DNA of 64,000 nt from Archangium violaceum (GTDB lineage: Bacteria; Myxococcota; Myxococcia; Myxococcales; Myxococcaceae): positions 12,403,501-12,467,500 of the forward strand of contig NZ_CP069338.1 in NCBI RefSeq assembly GCF_016859125.1, in the 5' to 3' direction. The notes beneath the pieces are model-generated. The model was given only the letters and a program-made list of their open reading frames with translations, had not been told where the DNA came from and did not search any database. Every line of letters starts with the position of its first letter. Position 1 is the first letter of the stretch. Below are positions 40,865 through 49,445 of the stretch, one piece after another. Position numbers and translations under genes: made by a program.

Positions 40865-43351
40865 ATGATGAAGCATTGGGGTACATGGGCGAGACGGTGC
40901 GTGGGTGGACTCGCGGCGCTGGTGGCACTGACCCACTGTGGGGGGCTGGAGGCGGGCGGGCAGACTTCCGAGGAGGGGAGGCCCGAGGAGCCGGGCACCC
41001 GGCGGCAGGAGGCGACCACGCGCCTGTCCTTCCCGGCGAGCCTCGACGCGCGCGTGGAGGCTGCGTCTCCCACGCGCAACTTCGGCCGTGAGCGCAAGCT
41101 GGTGGCGGACCAGTCACCCCAGAGCGAGAGTTTCCTGCGCTTCCACGTCAGCGGGGTGACGGGCCTGGTGACGCGGGCGGTGCTGCGGCTGTACGCGCTC
41201 GACGGCACCTCGCGAGGACCCCTGCTCTACCTCTCCTCGGGAGGCTGGACGGAGGAAGGCATCACCTGGAACAACCGGCCCTACCCGCCCCTCAGCGGTG
41301 TGCTGGATGAGCCGGGAGCCATCTCCAGCGGCAGGTGGGTGGAGTACGACGTGACGGAGGTGGTGAGCGGCAACCGCCCGTACGACTTCGCCCTGGTGTC
41401 CCTGTCGGGCAATGGGGCCGACTTCGCCTCGCGCGAGCACGACCGGGAGGAACTGCGGCCCCAGCTCGTGCTCACCGTGGACTCCTCCTGCATGCCACGG
41501 GCGGACACGCAGACGGTCCTCATCTCGCCCACCCGTGACGGGTACGCCTCCCAGAGCCAGCCCACGCGCCACTTCTCGGACGCGCCGGAGCTGCGGGTGG
41601 ACGCCGCGCCCGAGCGGCTGGAGACGTTCCTCGAGTTCAACTTCAGCCTTCCCCCCGAGTGGTATTTGAGCGAGGCGATGCTGCGGCTGTACGCCACCGA
41701 CTACACCCCGGACGGCCCGCTGCTCTACCGCGCCAGCGATGACTGGCAGGTGGGCCTCTTCGACTGGAACACCCGGCCCGCCCTCGTCAGCGGTCCGCTG
41801 GGAGACCTTGGCCTCATCGAGCCCGGCACCTGGGTGGAGTACGACGTGTCGGGCACCGTGACGAGCGGCGGCGGCTATGGCTTCGGCCTCCTGCCCGGCT
41901 CCACCAACGGGGTGGACTTCGTCTCGATGGACTCGAGCGAGGTGGCGCTGCGCCCGCGGCTGCGCCTCACCCTGGAGTCGGAGCGCTACTGCACCTACCA
42001 GGGGACGGGTGGGCTCACCGGGTGGACGCGGCACTACGGCGGCCTGGGCCCCGAGCGGCTCCACGCCCTGGCCTCCGACGCCCAGGGAGGTTTCGTGGCC
42101 GCGGGCCACTTCGGCAACGCGCCCTTCCCGAACGGCACGGGCTTCGCCCTCGCGCGCTACACCGCGGACGGGACGCCTTCGTGGACCCGCCAGGTGACCA
42201 CCGGTGACGTGCAGGTGCGCGCTCTCACCATGACGCCCCTGGGCAACATCCTCGTGGTGGGCAGCTACAGCGGCTCGCCAGACCTCGGCACGGGCCCGCT
42301 GCCCGCCGTCCCCCCAGTGGATGAGTACACGCTGCTCCGCGCGCTCTTCGTCGCGAAGTTCTCCCCCACCGGACAGACGGAGTGGGCCCATGGCTTCGTC
42401 GCCACCTCCGTCCGCCCGTCCGAGGACTCGCTCATCTACTGGCCGGTGACACCCGAGGCCGTGGCCACTGACGCCAATGGCAGCCTCATCGTCGCCGGTG
42501 GCTTCCATGGCGAGGTGGACTTCGGAGGGGGGCCGCTCTTCGCGGGCACCCGCAGCATCTCGTCGTCTCCGGCCGCCGGTGGCTTCCTCGCGAAGTTCTC
42601 CTGGGACGGCCAGCACCTCTGGTCCAAGGCCTTCGAGGCGGGCAGCCTGCCCGCCCGGGCGCGGGCCGTGTCCACGGATGGCGGCGGCAACGTCTTCGTG
42701 GGCGGCAGCGTGAGCGGCAACGCCGACCTCGGGGATGGGCCGGTGGGGACGGCCGCGCCCTTCATCGCGAGGTACGACGCCGCCGGGACGCTCGTGTGGA
42801 AGCGGCTCTGGCCTGGCGTCTCCGGGGAGATCGTGGGAGTCCAGCCGTTGGGCCCGGCGGACGTGGCCTTCATCGCCAACCTCCGGGGGAGCTTCACCTT
42901 CGGGGGATTGCCGTACACCGGGGGCCGTGTGGATGAGCCGCACCTGCCGAGCGGCTTCTTCGGCGCGCTGAGCACCTGGGGCGCGGACGAGTGGCTGCGC
43001 CCCCTGGGCAGCACCACGGTCCGGCAGCTCGTCACGGGGAGCGATGGGACGGCCACGTTCACGGGCCACGGCGACGAGTACGACCTGGGCGGCGGTCCCC
43101 TGGGAATCGACACCACCCTCGGGCCCACGCCCTTCGTGGCGCGCCACACGTCGTCGGGCATGCACCTCTGGTCCCGCGCCTTCGACAGGAACATGGAGGG
43201 CATCGGAACCTGGCCCACGCTCCATCTGGCGCAGCAGCCGGGGGGCTCCGTGGTGGTGGGCAGTGACTTCACCACGCCCGTCATGCTGGAGGAGCGCACC
43301 TTCACACCGCGCGGCTCCGCCGACCTGCTCTACTTCCAGTTAACGCCGTAG
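40865..43351 (+). CDS. Large lipoprotein with two DNRLRE domains and a propeller-like C-terminus
   Basis: An 828-residue protein. The signal peptide (CVGGLAALVALTHC) ends at a cysteine. Two DNRLRE-type beta domains follow at about residues 50-210 and 215-375, each with TRLSFPASLDARVEAA / QTVLISPTRDGYASQS openings, an EGITWNNRP or LFDWNTRP block and WVEYDVTEVVSG-type ends. The last 450 residues are repeats of the style AVSTDGGGNVFVGGSVSGNA, DLGGGPLG and FIARYDAAGTLVWKR, as in secreted myxobacterial propeller proteins. It is probably a surface adhesin or binding protein. Two adjacent ATGs (40865 and 40868) follow a GGGAGGG site. The frame extends upstream to 40274, but that part is antisense to other genes. 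Confidence 0.85.
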   Translation: MMKHWGTWARRCVGGLAALVALTHCGGLEAGGQTSEEGRPEEPGTRRQEATTRLSFPASLDARVEAASPTRNFGRERKLVADQSPQSESFLRFHVSGVTGLVTRAVLRLYALDGTSRGPLLYLSSGGWTEEGITWNNRPYPPLSGVLDEPGAISSGRWVEYDVTEVVSGNRPYDFALVSLSGNGADFASREHDREELRPQLVLTVDSSCMPRADTQTVLISPTRDGYASQSQPTRHFSDAPELRVDAAPERLETFLEFNFSLPPEWYLSEAMLRLYATDYTPDGPLLYRASDDWQVGLFDWNTRPALVSGPLGDLGLIEPGTWVEYDVSGTVTSGGGYGFGLLPGSTNGVDFVSMDSSEVALRPRLRLTLESERYCTYQGTGGLTGWTRHYGGLGPERLHALASDAQGGFVAAGHFGNAPFPNGTGFALARYTADGTPSWTRQVTTGDVQVRALTMTPLGNILVVGSYSGSPDLGTGPLPAVPPVDEYTLLRALFVAKFSPTGQTEWAHGFVATSVRPSEDSLIYWPVTPEAVATDANGSLIVAGGFHGEVDFGGGPLFAGTRSISSSPAAGGFLAKFSWDGQHLWSKAFEAGSLPARARAVSTDGGGNVFVGGSVSGNADLGDGPVGTAAPFIARYDAAGTLVWKRLWPGVSGEIVGVQPLGPADVAFIANLRGSFTFGGLPYTGGRVDEPHLPSGFFGALSTWGADEWLRPLGSTTVRQLVTGSDGTATFTGHGDEYDLGGGPLGIDTTLGPTPFVARHTSSGMHLWSRAFDRNMEGIGTWPTLHLAQQPGGSVVVGSDFTTPVMLEERTFTPRGSADLLYFQLTP

Positions 43352-43521
43352 GGCCCGCGCTCGCGGGAGGAGGGGGACGGAGGCGCATGCCGGCATGCCT
43401 CCGTCCCCGAGCGCCGCGAATGTGCCGCGGGGAACGGTCACCCCGTACCGGCGGGTGATTGTGGCGGGAGGCGGGCGCTCCCATTCCTCGGCGGATGTCT
43501 TCTTGCAATGGAGTCGTGACG

Positions 43522-43947
43522 ATGCGCATCCGTGAGCCCGCCGCCGCCCTGACCCTGCTCGTCCTGTGTGGGGGCTGTGCCAACCCGTTCAAGCAGATCT
43601 ACCCTGGCATGACGAGGCAGCAGGTCCTCGAGAAGATGGAGCGGGCCCCCTCGAGCACGGAGCTCTTCGAGGACGCCTACTCCGCCTGGTATTACGGTGA
43701 GGACCAATGCCTCCTCTTCCGGGAAGAGGTCGTCGTCGCCAAGCAGCAGACGGAGGTGACCACGAACGTGAAGACGCCCATCGGCTCGTTGCGCGAGGAG
43801 ATCAAACCCCAGTGTCTCCCGCCGGGCGTCACACGCCCGCCACGGGTGGAGCGGGAGGTCGACGTGCGCTTCCCCCGTGGGGTTGGAGCCAGGGGGCGGC
43901 AGACGCAGGAGGAGGAGAAGCCCCAGGACGGCCAGGAGCGGAATTGA
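43522..43947 (+). CDS. Small lipoprotein, SmpA/OmlA-like start
   Basis: A 141-residue lipoprotein with signal MRIREPAAALTLLVLCGGC and a mature start CANPFKQIYPGMTRQQVLEK that follows the SmpA/OmlA pattern (PGMTxxQVxxxMG). The C-terminal half is charged and rich in Glu and Gln (RGRQTQEEEKPQDGQERN). SmpA-like domains often assist outer-membrane assembly, but here the similarity is limited to the first 40 residues. GGAG lies seven bases before the ATG. Confidence 0.75.
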   Translation: MRIREPAAALTLLVLCGGCANPFKQIYPGMTRQQVLEKMERAPSSTELFEDAYSAWYYGEDQCLLFREEVVVAKQQTEVTTNVKTPIGSLREEIKPQCLPPGVTRPPRVEREVDVRFPRGVGARGRQTQEEEKPQDGQERN

Positions 43948-43985
43948 TGGCCGGGCGGGTGGCTGGGAATACGTTCGCCATCCCC

Positions 43986-44030
43986 TTCATGGCGGTTGAT
44001 GCTGGGAAGCTCCATGCTTCACGCCATGAA
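43986..44030 (+). promoter_or_regulatory. LysR-type control region with GAAGC-N5-GCTTC palindrome (site 1)
   Basis: The segment overlaps the start of the LysR gene and contains GAAGCTCCATGCTTC (44006-44020). A second segment with 35 of 45 identical bases lies at 45576-45620, in the same orientation and with the palindrome conserved. This suggests autoregulation by the LysR protein. The inferred translation start (44026) lies just after the palindrome. Confidence 0.55.
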
Positions 44031-44946
44031 TGTCTCCGCGTTCGACCTGAACCATGCGCGTGCGCTCCACTTCCTGCTCGAGGAGGCCCACGTCGCCCGG
44101 GCCGCGAAGAAGCTGGGAATCACGCCCGCGGCGGCGAGCAACGCGCTGCGACGTCTGCGGAGTGACTTCGATGACGAGCTGCTGGTCCGGGCGGGGCGAA
44201 CGCTGGTGAGGACCCCGCGTGGAGAGCAGCTGAGGGGCCCGGCGCGAGAGGTCCTGGCCGCGGCGGAGCGCCTCTTCGAAGAGAGCGCGCCTTTCGAGCC
44301 CGACCGCTACGCTGGCGAGTTCGTCCTCACCACGTCGGACCGGGTGGCCGAAGCCCTCCTACCAGTACTCGATGGTCTGATGACGGCACGCGCCCCGCGC
44401 GCGAGCCTCACGGTACGGACGGTGACGGTCGACGTCGCGACCTTCCTGAGAGACCAGGGTGGCCTTGCCGTCACACCCGACACCGCTCGAGAGCGGGGAC
44501 TTTCGACGGAGCCGTTGTACCTGGAGGATTTCGTCTGCGTGCTCCGCAAGGGACATCCCCTGCTGAAGGGCGCGTGGACGATTCAGCGATTCGCGGCCGC
44601 CGAGCATCTCCTCGTCACGCCCCAGGCGCAGTCGCGCCGGAGCGCCGTGGACGACCTGCTCGAAGCGCGGGGGCTCGCCCGGCGGATCACACGTGTCGTG
44701 ACCTCGTTCGCGCTGGCGACGCCCCTGCTCATCGCCTCGGACCGCATCACGGTCCTTCCGCGCGGCTTCGCCCTTGCTCGAACCCGGGAGCTGGAGCTCG
44801 TCGTGCGAGCCCTTCCCTTCGAGCTGCCCTCCATCAAGATGGAGCTGGCGTGGCATCCAGGGCACGAGCGGGATCCGAAGCACCTCTGGTTCCGGGGAGT
44901 CCTACGGGACGCCGTGCGCGCCGCGGGGCTCCAGCCCTCCAGGTGA
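44026..44946 (+). CDS. LysR family transcriptional regulator
   Basis: A 306-residue LysR protein. The winged helix-turn-helix lies at residues 5-65 (HFLLEEAHVARAAKKLGITP, AAASNALRRLRSDFDDELLV, RTPRGEQL) and the effector-binding domain at 90-300 (GEFVLTTSDRVAEALLPVLD ... LLIASDRITVLPRGFALAR). The ATG at 44026 is chosen because the helix-turn-helix spacing fits and a palindrome sits just upstream; ATGs at 44014 and 43996 are possible. It is convergent with the AtaL-like gene, which has a similar palindrome upstream and is a plausible target. Confidence 0.9.
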   Translation: MNVSAFDLNHARALHFLLEEAHVARAAKKLGITPAAASNALRRLRSDFDDELLVRAGRTLVRTPRGEQLRGPAREVLAAAERLFEESAPFEPDRYAGEFVLTTSDRVAEALLPVLDGLMTARAPRASLTVRTVTVDVATFLRDQGGLAVTPDTARERGLSTEPLYLEDFVCVLRKGHPLLKGAWTIQRFAAAEHLLVTPQAQSRRSAVDDLLEARGLARRITRVVTSFALATPLLIASDRITVLPRGFALARTRELELVVRALPFELPSIKMELAWHPGHERDPKHLWFRGVLRDAVRAAGLQPSR

Positions 44947-44995
44947 ACCCAGCCGGCCCACCCCTCCACGTGGCCCCGGCCGTCCACCGCGGCCG

Positions 44996-45472
44996 TCAGA
45001 GCCGGCCTTCCTGGACGAGCGCCCGGGTCCGCGCCAGGGTCGAGAGCAGGGCCCGCTTGTAGCCGCGCTCCTCGCTGTCCATCATGGCCTGCTCCAGCCG
45101 CTCCTTCTCGCCCCCCGGTTCCGCGTTCCTCAAGCCCAGCAGGCAGTAGAACTTCAGGTACAGAGAGCCATCGTCGCCCTGCAACACCTCGTTGACGATC
45201 ACGCCCTCGCGAGGCCCCTTGAACTGGTGGAAGGACACCTTGGTCTGGGGCTCGAAGGTGATGATCTCCGACACATCGTCGCCCAGGATGGTGGCCTCGC
45301 GGATGATGAACGCCTCACCGTCGACGACCACGTCGCACTTCGTACAGGCGCCGGGCGGCAGGAACAGCCGCGCGTCACGCGCCTTGAGCACGAGGCCCTT
45401 CCAGAGCTGCTCGCGGGTGAGTGGGCGCTCGCCAGCGGGGTTCACGGGCACCATCGCGGTTGAATAGATCAT
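44996..45472 (-). CDS. AtaL-like (DUF1857, SRPBCC) protein
   Basis: A 158-residue protein with the family opening MIYSTAMVPVNPAGERPLTR then EQLWKGLVLKARDARLFLPP and the later FEPQTKVSFHQFKGPREGVI. DUF1857/AtaL-like proteins have the SRPBCC ligand-binding fold and are cytosolic; the function is not settled. AAGGA lies about ten bases before the ATG at 45472. The gene is convergent with the LysR gene, and a LysR-type palindrome lies 120 bases upstream. Confidence 0.85.
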   Translation of the reverse strand: MIYSTAMVPVNPAGERPLTREQLWKGLVLKARDARLFLPPGACTKCDVVVDGEAFIIREATILGDDVSEIITFEPQTKVSFHQFKGPREGVIVNEVLQGDDGSLYLKFYCLLGLRNAEPGGEKERLEQAMMDSEERGYKRALLSTLARTRALVQEGRL

Positions 45473-45575
45473 GGTCGATGTTCCTTGTTCCGAAGGAGTG
45501 AGCCGGCTGCCTGGGTGCCGGCAGGCGCTGACGCCATCCAGCATCCATGGGTCATGGATAGGGCAGCCCTGCCAT

Positions 45576-45620
45576 TCACGGAACTTGATTCTGGGAAGCC
45601 CTGTGCTTCACATCATGAAG
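45576..45620 (+). promoter_or_regulatory. Second LysR-type control region (site 2)
   Basis: It shares 35 of 45 bases with 43986-44030, including GAAGC-N5-GCTTC (45596-45610) and CATGAA. The likeness continues for about 20 bases beyond the ATG (ATGAAGGCCCTGGCGCTCGA here). It may therefore be either an operator for the gene at 44996-45472 or the 5' end of a lost LysR paralogue whose remainder has been replaced by the esterase fragment. Confidence 0.5.
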
Positions 45621-45714
45621 GCCCTGGCGCTCGACCCGAGTATAAGAGGGAATGGGGCCCCTCGGGACATGTTGGTCGAAGCACGGCTGAGGATCCACGG
45701 ATGGAAGTACGGCC

Positions 45715-46083
45715 ATGAGCGCTCTGGTCTTCCGCTGGCCCGCGCGGCAGCTCGCGGCGGCACACCACGGACGCACACACGTCTACGAGTTCGGGTGGCG
45801 CGCCCCTGCCCGCGGAGGCAGGCTGGGCGCGTGCCATGGACTCGAGCTGCCCATCGTCTTCGACACGCTGAAGTGCACGACCGGTCCGGAGGGGCTCACC
45901 GGGACCGCACCGCCGCAGGCACTCGCCGATCGCATCCACCGGCTCCGGGTGGATTTCGCGACCGACGGGACGCTGCCCTGGCCAGAACATGATGCCGCCA
46001 CGCGGCAGGTGTGCGCGCTGGAGACGGGCACGACGTTCACGGCGCAAGACATGCCGGCCGCGCGATATCTTCCCAGGGCATGA
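45715..46083 (+). pseudogene. C-terminal fragment of a type-B carboxylesterase
   Basis: The frame reads LVFRWPARQLAAAHHGRTHV, YEFGWRAPARGGRLGACHGL, ELPIVFDTL and LADRIHRLRVDFATDGTLPW. This is the last quarter of a type-B carboxylesterase, with the catalytic His in GACHGLELP. The nucleophile and N-terminal three quarters are absent. Upstream lies the LysR-type control region rather than esterase sequence, so a deletion joined them. The stop overlaps the DUF952 start (ATGA). Confidence 0.7.
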
Positions 46084-46436
46084 ACGCCCCCATCTATACG
46101 CTCGTCAGAGGCGACGACTGGCGAGCCGCCAGGACGATTGGCGCCTATCACGGCTCGGCCGACGACATGCGCGACGGCTTCCTGCACCTGTCCACGGCCG
46201 AGCAGGTACGTGAAAGCGCGCGCAGGCACCGCTCGGGGGAACGTGACCTGTGGCTGGTGGCCGTCGACCCGGCGGCACTCGGCCCCGCCCTGCGTTGGGA
46301 GCCGGCCTCGGGCGGCCGCCGCCCGGGACTGTTCCCGCACCTGTACGGCCCACTGCCCATGTCGGCCGTGTTGTCGGAGGTTCCCCTGCCGCTGGGCGAA
46401 GACGGGCTGCATGTCTTCCCCCCTGAGGTTCCGTGA
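46080..46436 (+). CDS. DUF952 family protein
   Basis: A 118-residue cytosolic protein starting MNAPIYTLVRGDDWRAARTI, with the family phrases GSADDMRDGFLHLSTAEQVR, DLWLVAVDPAALGPALRWEP, FPHLYGPLPMSAVLSEVPLP and a GLHVFP end. DUF952 proteins have no established function. It overlaps the esterase remnant by four bases, so it was probably its operon partner. A strong hairpin terminator follows at 46494. Confidence 0.88.
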   Translation: MNAPIYTLVRGDDWRAARTIGAYHGSADDMRDGFLHLSTAEQVRESARRHRSGERDLWLVAVDPAALGPALRWEPASGGRRPGLFPHLYGPLPMSAVLSEVPLPLGEDGLHVFPPEVP

Positions 46437-46493
46437 GTCCAAGCCACATGGGCGGATTCACCGCGCTGCATCCGGGCTACCCGCTGGCGTAAG

Positions 46494-46523
46494 AAAACGC
46501 ACGCCGGGCTCGGCGTGCGTTTT
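46494..46523. terminator. Perfect 12-bp stem intrinsic terminator, bidirectional
   Basis: AAAACGCACGCC pairs perfectly with 46512-46523 around the loop GGGCTC, giving A-rich and T-rich flanks in both directions. It separates the DUF952 gene from the convergent pectate lyase gene. The upstream sequence (GGFTALHPGYPLA in translation) and this terminator style look like Xanthomonas- or Lysobacter-type DNA rather than myxobacterial DNA. Confidence 0.8.
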
Positions 46524-46560
46524 GGGCTATCGGGGCGAGGACTTGCCCCGCTTCATGGAT

Positions 46561-47985
46561 CTACTCTCGCTCGAAGGCACCGAGATCGGGGGCCGAACCG
46601 AGATACGGCAGGCCCGCATTCACGCCGGCGTTGATCAGCTTGCTGCCGGATACGAGGCGGAACAGCGAGGTATCCGGCAGGGAGCCGTCGGCATTCCGGG
46701 TGCGTCGCGCCAGGTTCACGTCAACGCTCAGGAAGTCGCCGGTGCTGGCCGCGGGGCCGCCATCCCAGGAATTGGACTTCGCATCGGCATTGCAGATGTC
46801 TTGCGAACCCGACAAGGACACGTTGTTGCGGAAATAGTGTTTCTCGCCGGAGGCAACCGGGTTACAGAAGCCGTAATTGATCCTGTTCTTGTAGGACGTG
46901 TTGCTGATCAGGGTAACACCGCCGGCGTTGTTGTTCTGGTCGAAGCCCTTGCCGGGATGGCCGAAGGCAACGGACTGGGTGATGCGGTTGTGCTGCACGG
47001 CACCATTGCCGCCCAGCTTGAAGCCGTTGCCGTTGCCGGCGAAGCCACCGTAGCCCCAGACATCAACACCGTTGTTGAAGGCCCAGCTCTTTTCGATGGT
47101 TACGGTTTCGGTGCTGTCGAAAGTGTCCCAGCCATCATCCGAGTTTTCCCACGCGCGGCAACCGTAGAAGAAATTGCCCGGGCCCTGGGTCTGCTTGGAG
47201 GCGAAACCGTCCGCCATGCTGCCGAGTTTCTTCGGGTCATAGTTGCGGTAGGAGTCGGAGTTGATCACGGTGGTGTAGGAGCCACCCTTGTTGATCTCCA
47301 GTCCGCTGTTGCGGTTGTTGTAGAAGGCGCAGTTCTCGAAGGTGTTGTGCGCCCCGGTGACATAGGCGCCCTGATAGCCGGCACGGGTGATCTCGATGCC
47401 CTTGAAGTACCAGTAGCTGCCGGTGAGATAGAAGCCGTAGGAGTCCTGAACCCAGCTCTGGTCCGGGAAGGAGAAGTCGAACACAGCCTTGCCGCAGTTG
47501 GCGGCCACCATGTAGATCCGGGCACTGGCACTACCGGATTTCGACAGGGTGATGGTGTTCTTCGCGCCTGCCGAGTAGGGCACGGTGTAGGTGCCGGGTT
47601 GCAGCAGGATCATCTGCCCCGCGCGGACCGCCGAGAGTGCGGAACTGAAGCTCATCGGCGAGGAGAAGCTGGTGCCGCTGCCCGTGCCGGGCGCCGTCGG
47701 CGTCACGTAGTAGACCTTCGATGCAACGAGATTGCTGGTCTCCGTTCCACATCCAGTCACATAAGGATCGCTGCTGGCACTGATGTTTGATGTGGCCGTA
47801 CTGGAGCTGCTGCTCGACGACGAAGAGCTGCTCGACCTGGCCGAAATGGAGGCGCTGATGGACGCGACTACACTGGAGCTGTTGCTGACACGATGGGTGT
47901 AGCCGGAGGAATGGCCTGACGCAGCGTGCGCGTTGGCCGCCAGCAGCAAGGCAGCAAAGCCGCCGATAAACAGTTTGCTATGCAT
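46561..47985 (-). CDS. Secreted pectate lyase-like protein (PL9-type) with poly-serine linker
   Basis: A 474-residue exported protein. The signal peptide is MHSKLFIGGFAALLLAANAH. A serine-rich linker (about residues 30-70, with a run of 12 Ser) precedes a right-handed beta-helix domain: MILLQPGTYTVPYSAGAKNT, GSYWYFKGIEITRAGYQGAY, NRNSGLEINKGGSYTTVINS, ADGFASKQTQGPGNFFYGCR, GYGGFAGNGNGFKLGGNGAV. The repeat style fits polysaccharide lyase family 9, which cleaves pectate with calcium. Poly-Ser linkers are typical of Cellvibrio- and Xanthomonas-type secreted enzymes. The GC content and codon use are visibly lower than in the neighbours, pointing to horizontal acquisition with its terminator. Confidence 0.85.
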   Translation of the reverse strand: MHSKLFIGGFAALLLAANAHAASGHSSGYTHRVSNSSSVVASISASISARSSSSSSSSSSSSTATSNISASSDPYVTGCGTETSNLVASKVYYVTPTAPGTGSGTSFSSPMSFSSALSAVRAGQMILLQPGTYTVPYSAGAKNTITLSKSGSASARIYMVAANCGKAVFDFSFPDQSWVQDSYGFYLTGSYWYFKGIEITRAGYQGAYVTGAHNTFENCAFYNNRNSGLEINKGGSYTTVINSDSYRNYDPKKLGSMADGFASKQTQGPGNFFYGCRAWENSDDGWDTFDSTETVTIEKSWAFNNGVDVWGYGGFAGNGNGFKLGGNGAVQHNRITQSVAFGHPGKGFDQNNNAGGVTLISNTSYKNRINYGFCNPVASGEKHYFRNNVSLSGSQDICNADAKSNSWDGGPAASTGDFLSVDVNLARRTRNADGSLPDTSLFRLVSGSKLINAGVNAGLPYLGSAPDLGAFERE

Positions 47986-48108
47986 CTTGTCTTCTCATTT
48001 TCTTATTGTCTTGTCGAACTCTGCAATGCACACCGGAACGCCGTAACATTACGACCAACGTTGGAGCATAGGAAGGATGGAATGCCTGTTGAGGGGTGGC
48101 GGGCTGGA

Positions 48109-48345
48109 GTGGGCCTGCCCCGATTTTGTGGACCCCCTGTTCAGTGCAGCATGTCGCGCAAGGACAATTGCTGGGACAACGCCAGGGTGGAGAGATTCCT
48201 CAGTTGCTTGAAGCTGGAGCTCGTCTACACCACCGACCTCACCACACACGAGCAGGCCCTCTTCGAGTACATCGAGGTCTTCTACAACCGCCAGAGGCGA
48301 CGCTCATCGCTGGGCTATGTCAGTCCGGTGGATTCTGAGCTTGCG
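48109..48345 (+). pseudogene. IS3-family remnant: end sequence joined to transposase C-terminus
   Basis: TGGGCCTGCCCCGATTTTGT at 48110 has the look of an IS3 end. Shortly after it the frame reads CSMSRKDNCWDNARVERFLS, LFEYIEVFYNRQRRRSSLGY and SPVDSE, which is the C-terminal part of an IS3 OrfB with the catalytic Glu (ARVERF). Nearly all of the element between them is missing. It lies at the upstream border of the foreign pectate lyase region. Confidence 0.65.
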
Positions 48346-48597
48346 ACCCTACCCCGGACGTCGGCATCTCAATCCCACTGTCCACGTAGCGGGGGCAAGC
48401 CCATTTACGAGGCCATCGGCACGGCGGTAGCAGGAAGCGCAGGACAGGCCCCTTCCTCCTGGAGCATCCAGACAGGACTACCCTGGCGGGATGGTGGCCC
48501 CGCCCGGTACGCCACACATTCCCCTCACAGGCGAATTCACCCGGAAGGGGCTGGCCGCTCAAGGCCCGCTCCTCCCCACTACAGAGAGGAGAAGAGA

Positions 48598-49065
48598 ATG
48601 CGGATGAGACTTGGACTGGTAGCCGCGGCAGGCCTTCTTGCAAGCCCCCTTGCTTTCGCGCAGCAGAGCTCCAGCCAGCAGCAGGCTGCTCAACAGCCGC
48701 CCGCTGCGCAGCAGACACCTGCCCGGGAAGGCACCGGAGGTGCTGGTGCCAAAGGAGCCGAGGGCCAGGGGATGGGGGGTGGCCAGGACACGCAGGGCGA
48801 GCGGGGGATGATGGGCCACGACGGGATGATGGGCGGAATGATGATGGGCGAGGGCATGGGCGGCAGTGGCATGGGTTGCCAGCACATGGGCCAGATGGCC
48901 GACGTCCAGGTGGAGCAAACCCAGGACGGCGCCATCCTGCGCCTCACCACCAAGGACCCGAGCAAGGTGGCCCAGGTGCAGCAGCACGCGCAGATGATGG
49001 CCAACTGCATGGGCGGTGGCACCGAGGGCAAGCGCCAGCCGGCGGCGAAGCCCCGCCGGCAGTAG
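48598..49065 (+). CDS. Secreted methionine/glycine-rich protein, probable metal binder
   Basis: A 155-residue exported protein. The signal peptide MRMRLGLVAAAGLLASPLAF ends at AQ, then a Gln-rich segment follows. The central region is packed with Met, Gly and His (RGMMGHDGMMGGMMMGEGMG, GMGCQHMGQMADVQ), a composition typical of periplasmic copper-binding proteins. The C-terminus is basic. GAGGAGAAG stands before the ATG. A second small exported protein gene follows. The metal role is inferred from composition only. Confidence 0.6.
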   Translation: MRMRLGLVAAAGLLASPLAFAQQSSSQQQAAQQPPAAQQTPAREGTGGAGAKGAEGQGMGGGQDTQGERGMMGHDGMMGGMMMGEGMGGSGMGCQHMGQMADVQVEQTQDGAILRLTTKDPSKVAQVQQHAQMMANCMGGGTEGKRQPAAKPRRQ

Positions 49066-49223
49066 CCACGAAGGTGCGCAGCGTCCACGACACCAGGAGG
49101 GCAGCACCCGCCAGTCACGGAAGGCGGTGCTGCCCTCGATTCATGAAATGGCCCCGGACCGCACGGGCTCTTCCCTACTCCCCAGGCGATGAAGCCTGGA
49201 GGACAACCGAAAAGGGACACCTC

Positions 49224-49445
49224 ATGAAGAAGCTCGGTGGAATGCTGGTTGCTGGTGGACTCCTCCTCTGCTCGGCCGCCTTCGCGCAGGCCAAGCCTGC
49301 TGTGCCCGCCGCGGAGAAGAGCGGTGCGGGAGAAACAGCGCAACTGCTGCAAGAAGATGCAGGGGCACAGCACGCCGTCTGGCGCAGAGCAGGTGCGCTG
49401 ACGCACATGCTCGCCGGACTCCCCCGCGGCGTCCCGGCGCAGTGA
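49224..49445 (+). CDS. Small exported protein, possibly frameshifted
   Basis: A 73-residue product with a clear signal peptide (MKKLGGMLVAGGLLLCSAAF, cleavage after AQA). After about residue 33 the sense may leave this frame: the alternative frame reads KQRNCCKKMQGHSTPSGAEQ, with a cysteine pair and lysines as expected of a small metal-binding protein, whereas the given frame turns low-complexity. It follows the Met-rich protein gene in the same direction, so the two may form a metal-response pair. Confidence 0.45.
   Translation: MKKLGGMLVAGGLLLCSAAFAQAKPAVPAAEKSGAGETAQLLQEDAGAQHAVWRRAGALTHMLAGLPRGVPAQ

Noticed and set aside
41114-43225. A 703-codon minus-strand open frame opposite the DNRLRE protein.
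   Set aside because: It has no signal, domain or start context. The plus-strand gene has clear repeats and a ribosome-binding site.
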